DNA from: Ontholestes murinus
Taxonomy: Eukaryota > Arthropoda > Insecta > Coleoptera > Staphylinidae
NCBI GenBank assembly: GCA_963969525.1
Contig: OZ018391.1
Span: 49,892,362 to 49,956,361 of the forward strand
Direction of reading: 5' to 3'
Length of the DNA: 64,000 nt
Numbering within the stretch: the stretch's first letter is position 1; each line of letters starts with the position of its first letter. The translations under genes and the position numbers were made by a program. Positions 42,710 to 53,985 of this stretch are shown one piece after another. The notes under the pieces are model-generated. The model was given only the letters and a program-made list of their open reading frames with translations. It was not told the DNA's origin and searched no databases.

Positions 42710-45349
42710 TTATCTTTTCTTAAGTCCCAACCAATATCCGCCTTCAGAAGCTAACATGAATCCTTTTTTCGACAACGACATTGGCACGTTTGTTTTATCA
42801 ACGACGACCAACTCGAATTTGGATAATAAATGAAAATACACAGCCTTGGCTTCCAATAAAGCAAATCTGGATCCTATACAATTTCGGGGTCCGGAACCGA
42901 AAGGTAAATATGTGTATGGTTTGATGTTCGCCTTATTCTCATCACTGAAACGTTCCGGATCGAAAACATCGGGTTTCGGGTAGTACAAAGGGTCGTGGTG
43001 CAATCCCCAAACCGGAATCCAGATGGCCGTGCCTTTCTCTATAGTTAACGGAGTTTCTGCGTCGGTTTCTGGTTCAATGATGTAAGTTTTCGTGCACATT
43101 CTATCCACTGCTACAGCATTCGGCCATTTTCTTAAAGTTTCTAAAAAAATACATCAAAATAATAAGTTCGAAAAATTCTATAAAACAATCACCTGCAACA
43201 ACCATATCCAAATACTTCATCTTATTTAACGCTTCGTAACTAACATCCCCATCACACTCCTCTAAAGTATCTTGAATTTCTTCAAACAATCGTTTCTGTA
43301 TATCAGGATTTACGGCTAATTCATACCCCATAAAGCACAAGGCCGTCGATATCGAATCAAATCCGGCGAAGAAAAATATAAAAACTTGAGCCGTCATATC
43401 CAAAATCGTAAGTTTTTCTTTCGGAATCGATTCAGCTTTAATTCCAACACTAGATTCCTCCACCGTTGCAAAACCGGTCTCCTTCAGCGCGTTCGGATTC
43501 TCTTCATACTTCAACCTTCCATTCCTGGCCTCCATCAACAGATTGATCATATCGGGCCGAAAGATGTTCTTCTCTTCACGCGTCGAAATCGTTTCCTTGA
43601 CAAGATTTATGAAGAACTTCGTAGCTCTTTTACTTAACAACGTCACACCTAATGACTAATTATAAAAGAAATATAACATCTAATTTATTTTTAACTCATA
43701 TTTTCGTACCCTCGCCAATTTTGGAAGTGTGATAAATAACGAAAATTTAATCGACTTCCAAAACCCTGAGAAATTCGTAGCCTCTTTTCCCATCTTATAA
43801 AATTGATTCTCTTTGTGTTCCATGGAGTCACACTGTACACCGAAAGCGCACGTGGCTATCACATCGTTTGAATACCTCGTGAAAACATCCTTCAGTTCGA
43901 TTGTAACTGTTGTATTGTGGCCTTCAAAGTTTTTCACGAATTTTTTCGCGCAGTCGTTCATTAGGGTGAACATTAAACGCATTTTGCTGCTGGTGAAGGC
44001 TGGACTGAGGGTGGTGCGCATGTCTCTCCATTTCTGACCTTTAAATTTAATAATATACAAACTTTTAACTGTATGGGTTTATTCAAATGGGCTTAATTTA
44101 TTAATTCTGTATGATATTAGAAACTTTTCTGCCTTAAATTTCGTTTAAAACGCCCTTAAACACGCCTAAGGTTTTTCAATTTGTGAACTTTAACCTCGGT
44201 GAAAAAATAGAAAAAAAAATTGCCACAAACGTCCAGCTTCATGAGGTTATTTAAAATAGATTACTAGAGATTTATTAACTCCCTATAATTTTATAAAGAA
44301 ATTTTACCTTGAATTTTGATTACAACGCCCTTAAACAGCCTAATGTTATAATTTTCTATTTGTGAAGTTTAACGCTGGTGAAAAAATAAACAATTGCAAC
44401 AAATGTCAAACTTGATGAGGTTATTTAAAATTGCTTAGTTTATTAATTCCCTGTGAATTTAAAAACATGTTTGCCTAAAATTTTGATTAAAACGCCCTTT
44501 AACACGCACAATGCTGTAATTAATTTTCTTTTTGTGAAGTTTAACGTCGGTGAAAAAATAAATAAACAATTGCCACAAACGTGAAACTTAATGAGGTTAT
44601 TTAAAATCGTTTAGTTTATTAATTTACTATGAATTTAGAAACTTCTATATTGAATTTTAATTGTAACACGCCTAATGTTATAATTTTCTGTTTGTGAAGT
44701 TTAATATCGGCGTAAAAATAAAAAATAAACAATTGCCAGAAACGTCAAACTTGATTGATAAATAACCATTTAAAATTATTCAGATTATTAACTATCTGCG
44801 AATTTAGAAACTTTTCTACCTTGAAATTTGATTAAAACGCCCTTGAACAGCGCAATGCTATAATTTGTTACACTTGGATATTGATTAAAATGCTCTTAAT
44901 TAGAGCCAGTTTTATAACTTTTAATTTGTAATTATTAATAAGTAAACTTACCTTTAAGTACGAATAAATTTTTAGACCACAACGGCTCATAATTATCGTC
45001 CAATAATGATAAATGATCGGTGAAATAATCAAAATCCTTCACAGTCAACTGCCGTATCAAATTCAAATCTTTTATTACCAAAATCGGTTTCAAAAATTGA
45101 TAAATACCCAAATATCTATAACAATCATCATTACATTTTCTATCTATTACTTTAAACGGAAATAAACCTATTGGTCGTTCTCTCGTAGACGTATTGCACC
45201 ATTTCGGGAAAAGAGTTTACTTTAAAATTCGACGTAAAATAACCACCAAACATAATTTGTTCGATGCCTAACTGTTTCCAATAATTTCTAGGTCGGATGA
45301 CCTTCCAATAAAACAGAACTGTTAACGCGAGTAATATAACGAGTAACAT
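42710..45349 (-). CDS. Cytochrome P450, CYP9 type, five exons
   Basis: Spliced minus-strand gene, exons 45349-45168, 45115-44952, 44038-43710, 43655-43193 and 43140-42710 (1569 nt, 522 residues plus stop). Every junction is GT-AG and keeps frame (N-R-Y-L-G, L-K-G-Q-K, L-A-R-S-L, V-V-A-E-T). The start ATG follows the leader TACACGACAAA; an N-terminal membrane anchor (LLVILLALTVLFYWKV) places it on the ER. Motifs: helix C WRDMR; I-helix FFAGFDSISTALCF (usual Thr is Ser); ETLRKWP (ExxR); FDPERF; heme loop FGSGPRNCIG with the axial Cys. CYP9 enzymes are monooxygenases, often acting on plant toxins and insecticides; the substrate is not inferable. No lesion seen. An initiator TCAGT lies 66 bases upstream of the ATG. 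Confidence 0.92.
44095..44900. repeat. Five-unit ~170-bp tandem repeat in P450 intron 2
   Basis: The block AACGCCCTTAAACACGCC recurs (with changes) at about 44147, 44324, 44489, 44664 and 44834. Each is followed by GTGAAGTTTAACGTCGGTGA, AATTGCCACAAACGTC and GAGGTTATTTAAAAT. It accounts for most of the 913-bp second intron; the other three introns are only 52 to 54 bases. Confidence 0.8.
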
Positions 45350-45777
45350 TTTGTCGTGTATAAAATTGTACACGCGAGTGTTTGATCTTGTCTGTACGGA
45401 TGCAGAGAGTAAACTGACATTGATGGTTCCCTCTTAATAGCAACAATTATATCTGACGTAATCCTTTGTGTTCGTTTATTTTGAACGCATTAAATTACAG
45501 ATTTCTATACCAGTATAACATATTTAATAATTATCTGCGCTTGCATCCTAATAAAAATAACTTTCGGTTCGATATTGAACGTTTTTAATTTCCAACAGTG
45601 CGAATCTTGAACCTAAAACGATTTTATTAATAAAATTAGGACGCATTTCGATAATATAACTTTACCTAATATCTTTTCATCTGAAAACGGTTTTATAACA
45701 CACCAAAAAATAATTTTCAAAATAGCATTTTATCCAAAGTTATAGCAAAAACATTGATAAACAATTAAGGTTATATT

Positions 45778-46018
45778 GAATTGAAAAATTCACTATGTTT
45801 TAACCACAAATAATTATTGTAAAAATAATAACGATAAAACGTCGAAAATCGAGTCCTGCTGTGTTGTTTAGATTTATATAATTGTGCCTACACGTTATAT
45901 AATATTTTTACAATAATTATTTGTGGTTAACACATAGTGAATTTTTCAATTCATTGTAAGTATGGATTACCACGTAGTAACGGTCGCAACTATTTTCTTT
46001 ATTAATTAAGGTTATATT
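45778..46018. mobile_element. Foldback insert in the satellite array
   Basis: Arms 45777-45827 and 45903-45953 pair at 50 of 51 positions with a 75-base loop. The sequence AATTAAGGTTATATT occurs exactly at 45763-45777 and again at 46004-46018, a 15-bp direct repeat bracketing the arms plus a 50-base tail. Outside it the satellite monomer continues (GATAAACAATT on the left, CATCAATAAGAATTT on the right). Confidence 0.65.
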
Positions 46019-46978
46019 TACGTTTATAGTCCATCAATAAGAATTTACTGTTTAGAATCCAATAAAGAAAAAAATTGAAATCTAAGCGTTTTAAGCAAAG
46101 TTATGACGAAAATTATGAAAAAAAATTTAAGTTATTTTTTGTTTTTTTGTTCATCGATAAGAATTTGGTGTTTAGAATCTATTCGAAATTTTTGTTTTCA
46201 AATTCGAATATTTTAAGCATAGTATGATTAGAACAATAAAAAGCAATTCGTATTCGTAAGTTCAAATTTATATTTTTCGTTTCATCAATTAGAGTTTAAT
46301 GTTTAGAATTTATTGTAATTAAAATTTTTGAAATCAGAGCTTTCTAGGAAAAGTTATGACCAAACTTTGTTTTGAATCAAAAGTACAAAAATCAAATTTC
46401 AATTGTTTTTCTTTGATTTCGCCATAACTTTTTCTACAAAGCTCAGTATTCAAAAATTTTACATACAATAGATTCTAAACAATAAACTATAATTGATGAA
46501 ACGAACATAGAAATTTGATCTTTAATTGTTTTCGTCATAACTTTGATTAAAATGTTCGGATTTAAAAAAGTTTAAACATCATATTTTGTTGTTGAACCAA
46601 AATAATAAAAATCGAACTTCAGTTGTTTCTCACTGATTTCGCCATAAGTTTTCTTAGAGAGCTCAGTTTTCAAAAAAACCTACAATGAATTCTAAACAAT
46701 AAAATTTAATTGTTAAAACAAAAATTGAAATTTGAACTTCAATTGTGTTTTATTGTTTTTTTTTCATAACTTTGCTTAGAAAGCTCACATTTGAGAATTT
46801 TTACATACAATAGATTTTAATTCTTAATAACGAACTAAAAAAAAAAAATAAAATCGAACTTCAATTGTTTTTCATTGATTTTACCATTACTTTTTTAGAG
46901 AGGTCAGATTTCAAAAAATGTACCCAAAATAGATTCTAAACATCAAATTCTTATTGATGAATTAAAAGAATCTTTCCA

Positions 46979-47432
46979 CAGGTCTAATTATTCAAGAAAT
47001 AATCCATTAAGTCGTATGATTCGTTTAACAAATGTATGTAGGTCACCCAATTTTATATTATACGGTTCTTATAATAAATTTAAAAAACATTTAAATTACA
47101 TGGATTTTTCAGTTAATGATAATGTTTTATTTTGATTTACTTTTATTATAATAGTATTGTATTTATTTAGATTTCACTTTTATTGATTAATTTTTTACTT
47201 TTGTTTTATAGGGTTCTTGTTATTTTGTTTTCATTTCTTATTTCTAATTTTCTTTAGTTTGGTATTATAGCGTTGTATATAATTATTTTATTAATGGAAA
47301 TTATTTTTATTTGTTTATTGTTTTATATAATTTTATTTAATACATATCTATTGTTAATTGGTTTATATCTTTACCATATTGTTATATATTTTTGTAAAAA
47401 GGATTTTGTCCGTAAATAAAGTTATTATTATT
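46979..47432 (+). mobile_element. 5'-truncated non-LTR element with 8-bp target duplication
   Basis: Flanked by ATTAAAAG at 46971-46978 and 47433-47440. It starts in the last codons of an ORF2 (RSNYSRNNPLSRMIRLTN, then FKKHLNYM and a stop near 47134), followed by a ~270-base AT-rich 3' UTR, an AATAAAG near the end and a (TTA)n tail. The satellite monomer continues uninterrupted once the element and one repeat are removed. This is a textbook target-primed insertion. Confidence 0.85.
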
Positions 47433-48314
47433 ATTAAAAGGCAAAAATACAAACTTCAATTGTTTTTATTATTTTCGTCCTAACTTTTCATAAAAGGCTC
47501 AGATTTGAAAAATTTCACTTGCAATAGATTCTAAACAATAAATTTTTATTTATCAATAAAATAACAGAAATTCTAACTTACATTAAATCTCTCGTAGGAG
47601 AAATTTTCAGAATGTGAGCGTTTTATACAAAGTTATGGCCGAAACAATGAAAAACAATAAGATCGATTTTTATTTTTTAGACTTTATCTACAAGAATTTG
47701 ATATTTTGAATTGATTGTTGGAAATTCTTTCTAAATCTAAGACTTTATTACAATGTTATGATGAAAACAATAAAACACAATTGAAGTTGGATTTTTGTTT
47801 TTCTTTATTTTTTTAAATTAAAAAATCCATTGTAGGTAAATAAAATAAATCTGAACTTTCTAAACAAAGTTATGACGAAAACAAAGAAAAAATAATTGAA
47901 GTTTGAATTTTTTAGTTAATTGATAAGAAATTTCCGATGTTATAGTAAAAACAATTAAAGATTTGAGACAGTACAATAAATTTTAAACATAAAATTCTTA
48001 TTATAGAACTAAAAGAAAAATATGAGTTTCAATTGTTTTTCATTGTTTTTACCAGAACATTATGTATATATACAGGGTGTTCAATTTAAGTGAAGACATT
48101 GAAATATCTCGAAAACTACAAATCGAATAAAAAATAATATAATTAAAATTTGTTCGCCTCGGAGGGGGACATCTAATGATACAAAACTCGACCCACTACC
48201 CTCAACCCCCTAGGACGTAACGGGTGAGAAATAGAAATGTTAAATAGGAACCTCCATTTTTTTGTACGGATTTAAATACTCCGGGAAAAATAAGAAAGTT
48301 TTATATTGTTAATG

Positions 48315-48560
48315 AAAGAAGCTTTTACTTCGTAATACATGTTTGAATAATTAATAAAACACTTTAACTTTGTTTGTATAACACTGTATTTTTTATTATG
48401 TTGACTAGTTTCGGCAAATCCACTTGCCATTATCGAAACATAAGTACTTATGTGACGTGCTAGGAGAAATATAAAACACTATCTTACACTGTCAAATCTC
48501 CCTCTCTTTATTCCCACCTCTCCCGCTACGATACATCTCTCAATGCCGGCCTAGCAGCCT
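48315..48560 (-). mobile_element. Penelope-like terminal fragment
   Basis: The segment contains GACTAGTTTCGGC, the complement of GCCGAAACTAGTC typical of Penelope-like element terminal repeats, and encloses the hammerhead at 48406-48443. Its beginning (AAGCTTTTACTTCG, then AATACATG, GTATAACAC) resembles 34993-35060 in the 119-bp hairpin insert. Borders are approximate. Confidence 0.45.
48406..48443 (-). ncRNA. Hammerhead ribozyme, core partly decayed
   Basis: On the minus strand: stem I TTATGTT/AACATAA (7 bp, perfect) at the two ends; TCGATAA where the CUGAUGA core is expected (four of seven matching); stem II TGGCAA/TTGCC(G) with a 6-7 base loop; GAAA; a 2-bp stem III (AC/GT around TA); and the GUC cleavage triplet. 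The fold is complete but the core changes should abolish cleavage. Confidence 0.55.
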
Positions 48561-48566
48561 TCGAAG

Positions 48567-48730
48567 ATGGAGCTCCCTATCGCGGTTACCGCCAGATGCG
48601 AAATTCGCGCTGTGATTCGTTTTTTAAGTGCAAAACGGATTTCACCTATTGACATTCATCGTCAGTTAATCGAAGTTTATGGGGAAACTCATCATAAAAC
48701 GACAAAGAGTCGACTCACATGCGTACTTCT
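48567..48730 (+). mobile_element. Mariner-like transposase N-terminus
   Basis: ATG 48567 opens MELPIAVTARCEIRAVIRFL, then SPIDIHRQLIEVYGE, the first helix-turn-helix of a mariner-type transposase. Homology stops after about 45 residues. It is a fragment inserted ahead of a different transposase. Confidence 0.55.
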
Positions 48731-48808
48731 GACAAATAAAGATTTGGATAGTATTTATTTTGTGCAGAATTCATTTAATTTCATTTCTAGAAAACAATTA
48801 CAAGTGAA

Positions 48809-49320
48809 CAATGACTCGTGCAAGGCTAAAAGAAAATATTGAAATGATTCTGATTTATGGCTAATGTAGAAGAAATTTTGACAAGGCTGTTGTCTACTAT
48901 TGTTAGAACATTTTCATCGGATGGCAGTGTACAACCCAAACAAAGACGAGCAAACACTGTCACAGGAGTTTGCAATGAAATAGCTGTGCTAGCAGCAAAA
49001 TCCACAAATAAGTACTCGACAATTACAACGCGATTCCGGAATTTCCCTAGGTAGTATTGTTAACATTTTGCACCGTAATAAATATCATCCGTATCATATT
49101 TCATTGCACCAAGAACTTCATGGAGATGATTTTCTTAATAGAGTAGTCTTTTGTAAATGGGCACTTCAATAAATAGAAACTAAACCAAATTTCTTCGTCA
49201 ATGTACTATTTTCAGATGAGTCTACATTCACAACTCATGGTAGTATTAGTCGGTATAACATGCATTACTGGAGTGAAGAAAATCCCCACTTTTTACGCGT
49301 TGCTATTATGCTTTTTAATA
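48809..49320 (+). pseudogene. Tc1/mariner-superfamily transposase
   Basis: The N-terminus reads ENIEMILIYG, stop, CRRNFDKAVVYY, the usual 'mIlIYGEc..n...A...Y' start with Glu changed to a stop codon. Further on, LHRNKYHPYHISLHQELHGD precedes NRVVFCKWALQ and VNVLFSDESTFTTHG (first catalytic Asp), then NMHYWSEENPHFLR. Frame changes and stops are present, and the remaining catalytic residues are missing. Confidence 0.6.
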
Positions 49321-49340
49321 GGTTAAACGTTACTTTCTTC

Positions 49341-49964
49341 CTTGGAAAGGGTCACATGATTTATCACAAGGTAAACAATTAGGTAGATTTATAAAGTTTA
49401 TTTCGTAATGCTCTGGATAGTTACATTTTGTACAGTTATTGCTTGGTGTTTTAATAATTCCCAATTTTAATTATTTAACATTGTCTTTAAACTTTCATTA
49501 TTTTCATTATTTTTCACAAATTTATTTATTTATTTATTTATTAGTACTTTATCAGACTTGCTTTATAAATATAATTCGAAATACATAAAATAGTAAACAA
49601 ATCCATACAAATAATTTCGTCAGCAAGCTGAAAGGCGGAGTTCACTCTTCAAGAATGTTCTTCCACTCTAACCTATATTTTAATATTATCATTTTATAAT
49701 TAAAACCCTTTAGAATTTCGATTAGATCGAAACATTTGCAATGTTATCTAATGCAAAATAAATTCAACTTGGCTATTTATCTTTTATTTCTTATATTATA
49801 TATAAATAATTTAATTACTATATATGTTAATTCATTTAAAAGCAAATTTTAATTGTTTAATTATTTTTACGAAAACAACAACATTGTCTGCAACGCATAT
49901 AGTTATAAACCATCTATTAAGCATCATATTAATAATAGAAGTGCTTTAATTGAGATCGACCATT
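49341..49964. other. AT-rich spacer
   Basis: No gene recognised; a (ATTT)n-like run lies near 49522-49546. Confidence 0.4.
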
Positions 49965-50335
49965 TCAATCAATTAATCGGTGGTCAGCGCTAACGCCGCA
50001 GCCATCCCTCCTTTGCCCCCAACACACCCCAGTAGTGTTATTGCAACGGTAATATCTCGGCCAGCAAAACCATAAATCCACCCTCGGAGCCGCCGCTAAT
50101 TAATAAATCAATCACCGGCGACGGCCGTCGATTAATCAGCGGTCGATCTGCGAGCATTTTTCAAATGAGCCAACCCAACAGATAATCAGCATAAATCCGA
50201 AGAGGGAAGAGAGCGAGTGGCGTATCCGGATATTTTTCAAGATGGGGAAAATCATCCCCGGATCGATTCCCCGCAGATAATAAAGTGAAAAATGCGGAAA
50301 ATACGAACGCTATTTGCAGAGCAGCGGCGAAACTA
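49965..50335. promoter_or_regulatory. GC-rich non-coding island with homeodomain-type cores
   Basis: An abrupt composition change in otherwise AT-rich DNA, with no open frame. It contains several ATTA/TAAT cores in paired settings (CAATTAATCGG, CTAATTAATAAATCAATCA, CGATTAATCAGCGG) and short near-repeats (AATCGGTGGTC and AATCAGCGGTC). The look is that of a conserved cis-regulatory element or promoter, but conservation cannot be judged from one sequence. Confidence 0.35.
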
Positions 50336-53085
50336 TAATATTTTTCTAATTAATTAAAATATCGAAACTATTATTAATGCTGTTATACATACTAAAATAT
50401 AATAAATTATATAATGTTTTATTATTATTAGAAAGTATTATATATAGTAAAGTAAATAGTTTAACAAAAACCCAATATTACAAAACTATTAAAAATTGAC
50501 TAATGAAAAATTTATAAAAAAAACACAATATACTTGTAGGTAATATTTTAATATTAAATTACTTTGTAGTAGTAGTAGTAGTAGTGTTTAGCTATCGACC
50601 ACGTGGTCCTTCCGCCGTGTTATATGTGTATTTGTGTGTGTAAATGAGCTTTTTACTTTAAAGGATCGCCCTTATCACTCTAAAGCACCATTAATATTAT
50701 CCCAATGGTGAATGATACCGGTCACCCATCCATCTGCTGATCCGAACTAACGTTGTTACACCGGCGTGTAATAACTTTATTTTAATAGATAAAAAATAAT
50801 CTTAAGAAAGCAAATATTCTAAAAGCAAAAAGACATTCACGATTACAGGACGAATGTCAGACTTATAAAGAGAAAAATCTACAACTAAACCATACTGACA
50901 AACACTAGCAACCAAAATATCTAGACACTAAAGACACTAAGGCAACTTAATTCTAAAAACCGGTTAATTACAAAGATAATAATGGAAATAAATTTGCTCT
51001 TTAAGCACGTATTGTTTAAATTAATTTGTTTAGATATTATTACCAGAAATTAAATTATTCCATATTGAAATAAAACAAAACAGTTGATATGGTTTCACAT
51101 GTATTCTTGAACACTGCAACATATTTCGCACACAATGGCTTCAGCATGTATTTGCCTCGTTAATTCAATAAATCATTTCATTAAACAGTACGTTTTCAAT
51201 TACATCATTTTCACGTTTTCATCATTCAGCTAGTCCTAGTTTTTTTTTGTAATTAAAACAAAACTATTTTCAGTACTAAAGATTATGAGGACAACTTTTT
51301 TAGAGTATATTGTGTTTTCAATTCGCTCATTTCGAAGCCTTTTATCGAATTATCTGTAAACACATCATTGCTACTGTTTCTATTTCTTCTTTCTTGCTTG
51401 CGAAGTAAGCTAAATTATATGTCCGATATGAGGCTTGATGTCCAGACAAAGTAACTACTTCATATATGGAAGATTCTTGTAAAGTAGAATCGCATATGGC
51501 ATCAGTATCAATGTTTTCTTCATGATGGTATTGAATTTTTTAGATTTTATAAGATTTGCTCACATATTTCTTTTTTATAATCCATTTTTATAATCTATTC
51601 TAAAATGGTAGAAACTGATTGATTCAAACCACCAGATTATGCTATTAAACGATTTAAAAAAAGCTTTTGGCAAAAATTCGTGCTCGGGAAGTGGGCGTCA
51701 ACAAGAGCCTTTTTGTTTTTTTTGTTAAACATTATTTAACAAAAATTTACATTTCATTAAAAAATAAAAAATAATATTTCTATAGAAAAGTATTAGGTTG
51801 TATAAAAATTATATAATTGTTGAAATTGATAATTTATAATACTTTTTTGATTATTATTATTATTATTATTATTTTAGCTTATTCTTATTACGTTCGTTGT
51901 GATATTTTATCGCAATCTCTGCATAAACTTTATTTTTCATGAAATATGAAATTTGACATCGTACTGCCATAAATACACAGGGTGGCCCAAATATAAGAAA
52001 ATTCCATGGCGTCGCTGCATACGTCCGACTAAATTTGAGCGATTGTCTGAGTTTTCGAGGTGATTCTTACTACAAACCTGTGACTAAAAAAAACTCTAAC
52101 GGAATAAAATTGTGTGATTCTGATGGACAATTTACTTCATTTTTGCAAGAGATTGCCTATTCATCAAATTGGTAACTGTATCCTTCAATTTAGTTCATAG
52201 AAAATTGGTTATTTGAGACTTGTAGCCATTGGTGGCGAAGGTCTTTTCCAAGTTACTTACCAATTATGCCTCTCGCCCAAAATTTGCACCAATTAGGTAT
52301 TTTTGTAGATGTATTTCAATTTAATGAACCTAGTTTTGATTTTACGGATATTACAATGGCAATATACTAGTCAAACTGGTGTTCTTTGACTAATTGTTTA
52401 CTAAACTGGTTGCTTAAAATTTGATATTAAAACTTTGGGGAATTGATTTTAATGAGATGCCAAATCTCTATAAAATATACAAAGGGTGTGTAATATTTTC
52501 ATCAAATAACACTAATTAGGTTAATAAAGTTTCATTATTCCGCGTTTAATCTTATGGCTTGTGATGAATAATAGGAAAACATATTTGTTGAAAGTTGCTT
52601 AAAAGATGCGGGCCAAATAGCGAGACAGAGGTAAAATATCTTAAATTTCGGGGATGTATATTTATTTATGGACAATATTACTAACCTTCTGGCCTCAGTA
52701 GATCACAACCATAAATATGTATATAATTATATGTGGTGACTTAAAATTGATTTATCAGTCATATCAAGGAATAGTATATTAATAAATGTTTTAATGAATT
52801 CATTCAAAATTATCAGTAAAATTTATTCACAAACTAGAATAAATACAGAGAGGGGTATGACTAACACTCAAATTGATTACATGTTAAGTAACATCTCACC
52901 AAATGCATAGAATGCACATTTATGTGAATGTGTCGACACGTTCATTTGAGCTTATTAATTTTAGGTGGTATTTCGTTGAATGATTGCATCAGTGCTTTAG
53001 ATACCTCAAGTTTAATGCCAGCAGTGAGTTCCTCGTAAATTAATTATAAATTGTAAGTAATTATTATTTTATTTGCAATATTTCA
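50336..53085. other. AT-rich spacer with minor repeats
   Basis: A (GTA)n run at 50567-50586 leads into a GC-richer patch (50590-50770). A (TTA)n run lies at about 51856-51875. A sequence starting ACAGGGTGGCCC at 51979 looks like a MITE or transposon terminus without a recognised partner. No coding sequence was identified. Confidence 0.4.
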
Positions 53086-53985
53086 TTATTAACCTTAAAT
53101 CGATTCCCAACACCTGTTCCGTTTCAAGGTCAATCGCACGCAGAATTTATAATTTTCGTTCCAAATTTTTAAAATGTTTGTTACCTGTCCGTGGTCGATT
53201 ATTCCCCGTTCGTCGTTTTGTCACCACGAAAAACCGCGTTTGTGTAAAGAGTGTATCCCTGTGCATCAATTTCCCTATTGTTATTATTATTGAATTAAAC
53301 GCATCCAAATTGTCCAACATAACTTCTTCAAAATGCAAATTAACTTGCAAAAAATGTACTTCTATTTCAACTACAAAGTGGCTCGTATCAATTGAATCTG
53401 TACATAAGTTAATATTAGATCAATTTAATATATTTTGAGCTAAAATAAATGAATTCAAATTGTCTATCACTAACAGATTTGATAACATTGATTAGCAACC
53501 AATAGTTCTCGAAGGCAAGCACTGTGATTATGATTCTCAGTTATCTAAATTAAAAAGTGAGTCTGTGATCAATCACGAAGATGTTTTAGCGGAATTAGAT
53601 GATAGGCGTATAGATTATGTAATACTATTATCTTTATTTATTATTAATCTATTACTAATCACGATTTTAAAGTCATTAGTAACATACTTGTGTCGCACAA
53701 AATAGACATTAAACCAATTAAAACGCAAAATGTTAAGAGTGCTAGGCCATTAAAGATAATTTTTAAGACTCAAGAAGAAGCTAAGGAAGTTTTAAAAAGG
53801 TCTAGAGGATTGTTACATATTTCAATCTGATAGGACTAAAAAACAACTGGAACACTACCAAAATCTTAAAAGCAAACTCGATAGGAGGAAGAGCGAAGAA
53901 GAAACTAATTTGCGTATGGCGTATCGTAATGGAGTACCGTATATAACTAAAATTAGTAACTCTAATCATCTACAAAGAAACTAAG
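53086..53985 (+). pseudogene. Jockey-like ORF1
   Basis: The plus strand carries an ORF1 with a cysteine/histidine-containing N-terminal part (about 53190-53270) and a conserved C-terminal region: SARPLKIIFKTQEEAKEVL, SDRTKKQLEHYQNLKSKL and NLRMAYRNGVPYITKI (53740-53965). Frames change several times. It precedes the endonuclease at 54000 in the same element. Confidence 0.55.

Larger units (their letters stand above)
45640..48060. repeat. Satellite-like array with monomers in both orientations
   Basis: A degenerate monomer of roughly 120-150 bp recurs at least ten times. One orientation reads AAGCAAAGTTATGACGAAAA, then AACAATTGAAGTT, then CATCAATAAGAATTT and GTTTAGAATCTATTG. The reverse complement reads TTCGCCATAACTTT, AGCTCAG, ATACAATAGATTCTAAAC. 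Orientation flips near 46385, again around 47580-47620, and near 48000. It starts about 300 bp upstream of the P450 start. It is interrupted by a foldback insert (45778-46018) and a truncated retroelement (46979-47432). Coding frames are absent. Confidence 0.75.
48071..49340 (+). mobile_element. Tc1/mariner-superfamily transposon, decayed
   Basis: The left end begins TACAGGGTGTTCAATTTAAG, a terminus type common in insect DNA transposons, followed by non-coding sequence to about 48315. After an inserted segment (48315-48790) the transposase follows at 48809-49320. The right terminus was not located and may have been lost around 49340. Confidence 0.55.

Noticed and set aside
45640..48060. Periodic repeats considered as a CRISPR-like array
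   Set aside because: Monomers are long, degenerate, AT-rich and in both orientations, and the window is eukaryotic.
50690..50760. GGTCACCCATCCA-like sequence resembling the complement of 5S rRNA
   Set aside because: The resemblance covers only about 13-14 bases; the rest of the 5S gene and its internal promoter are absent.
53073..53438. 121-codon plus-strand open frame as a host gene
   Set aside because: It lies within the Jockey-like ORF1 region in a competing frame and has no independent support.
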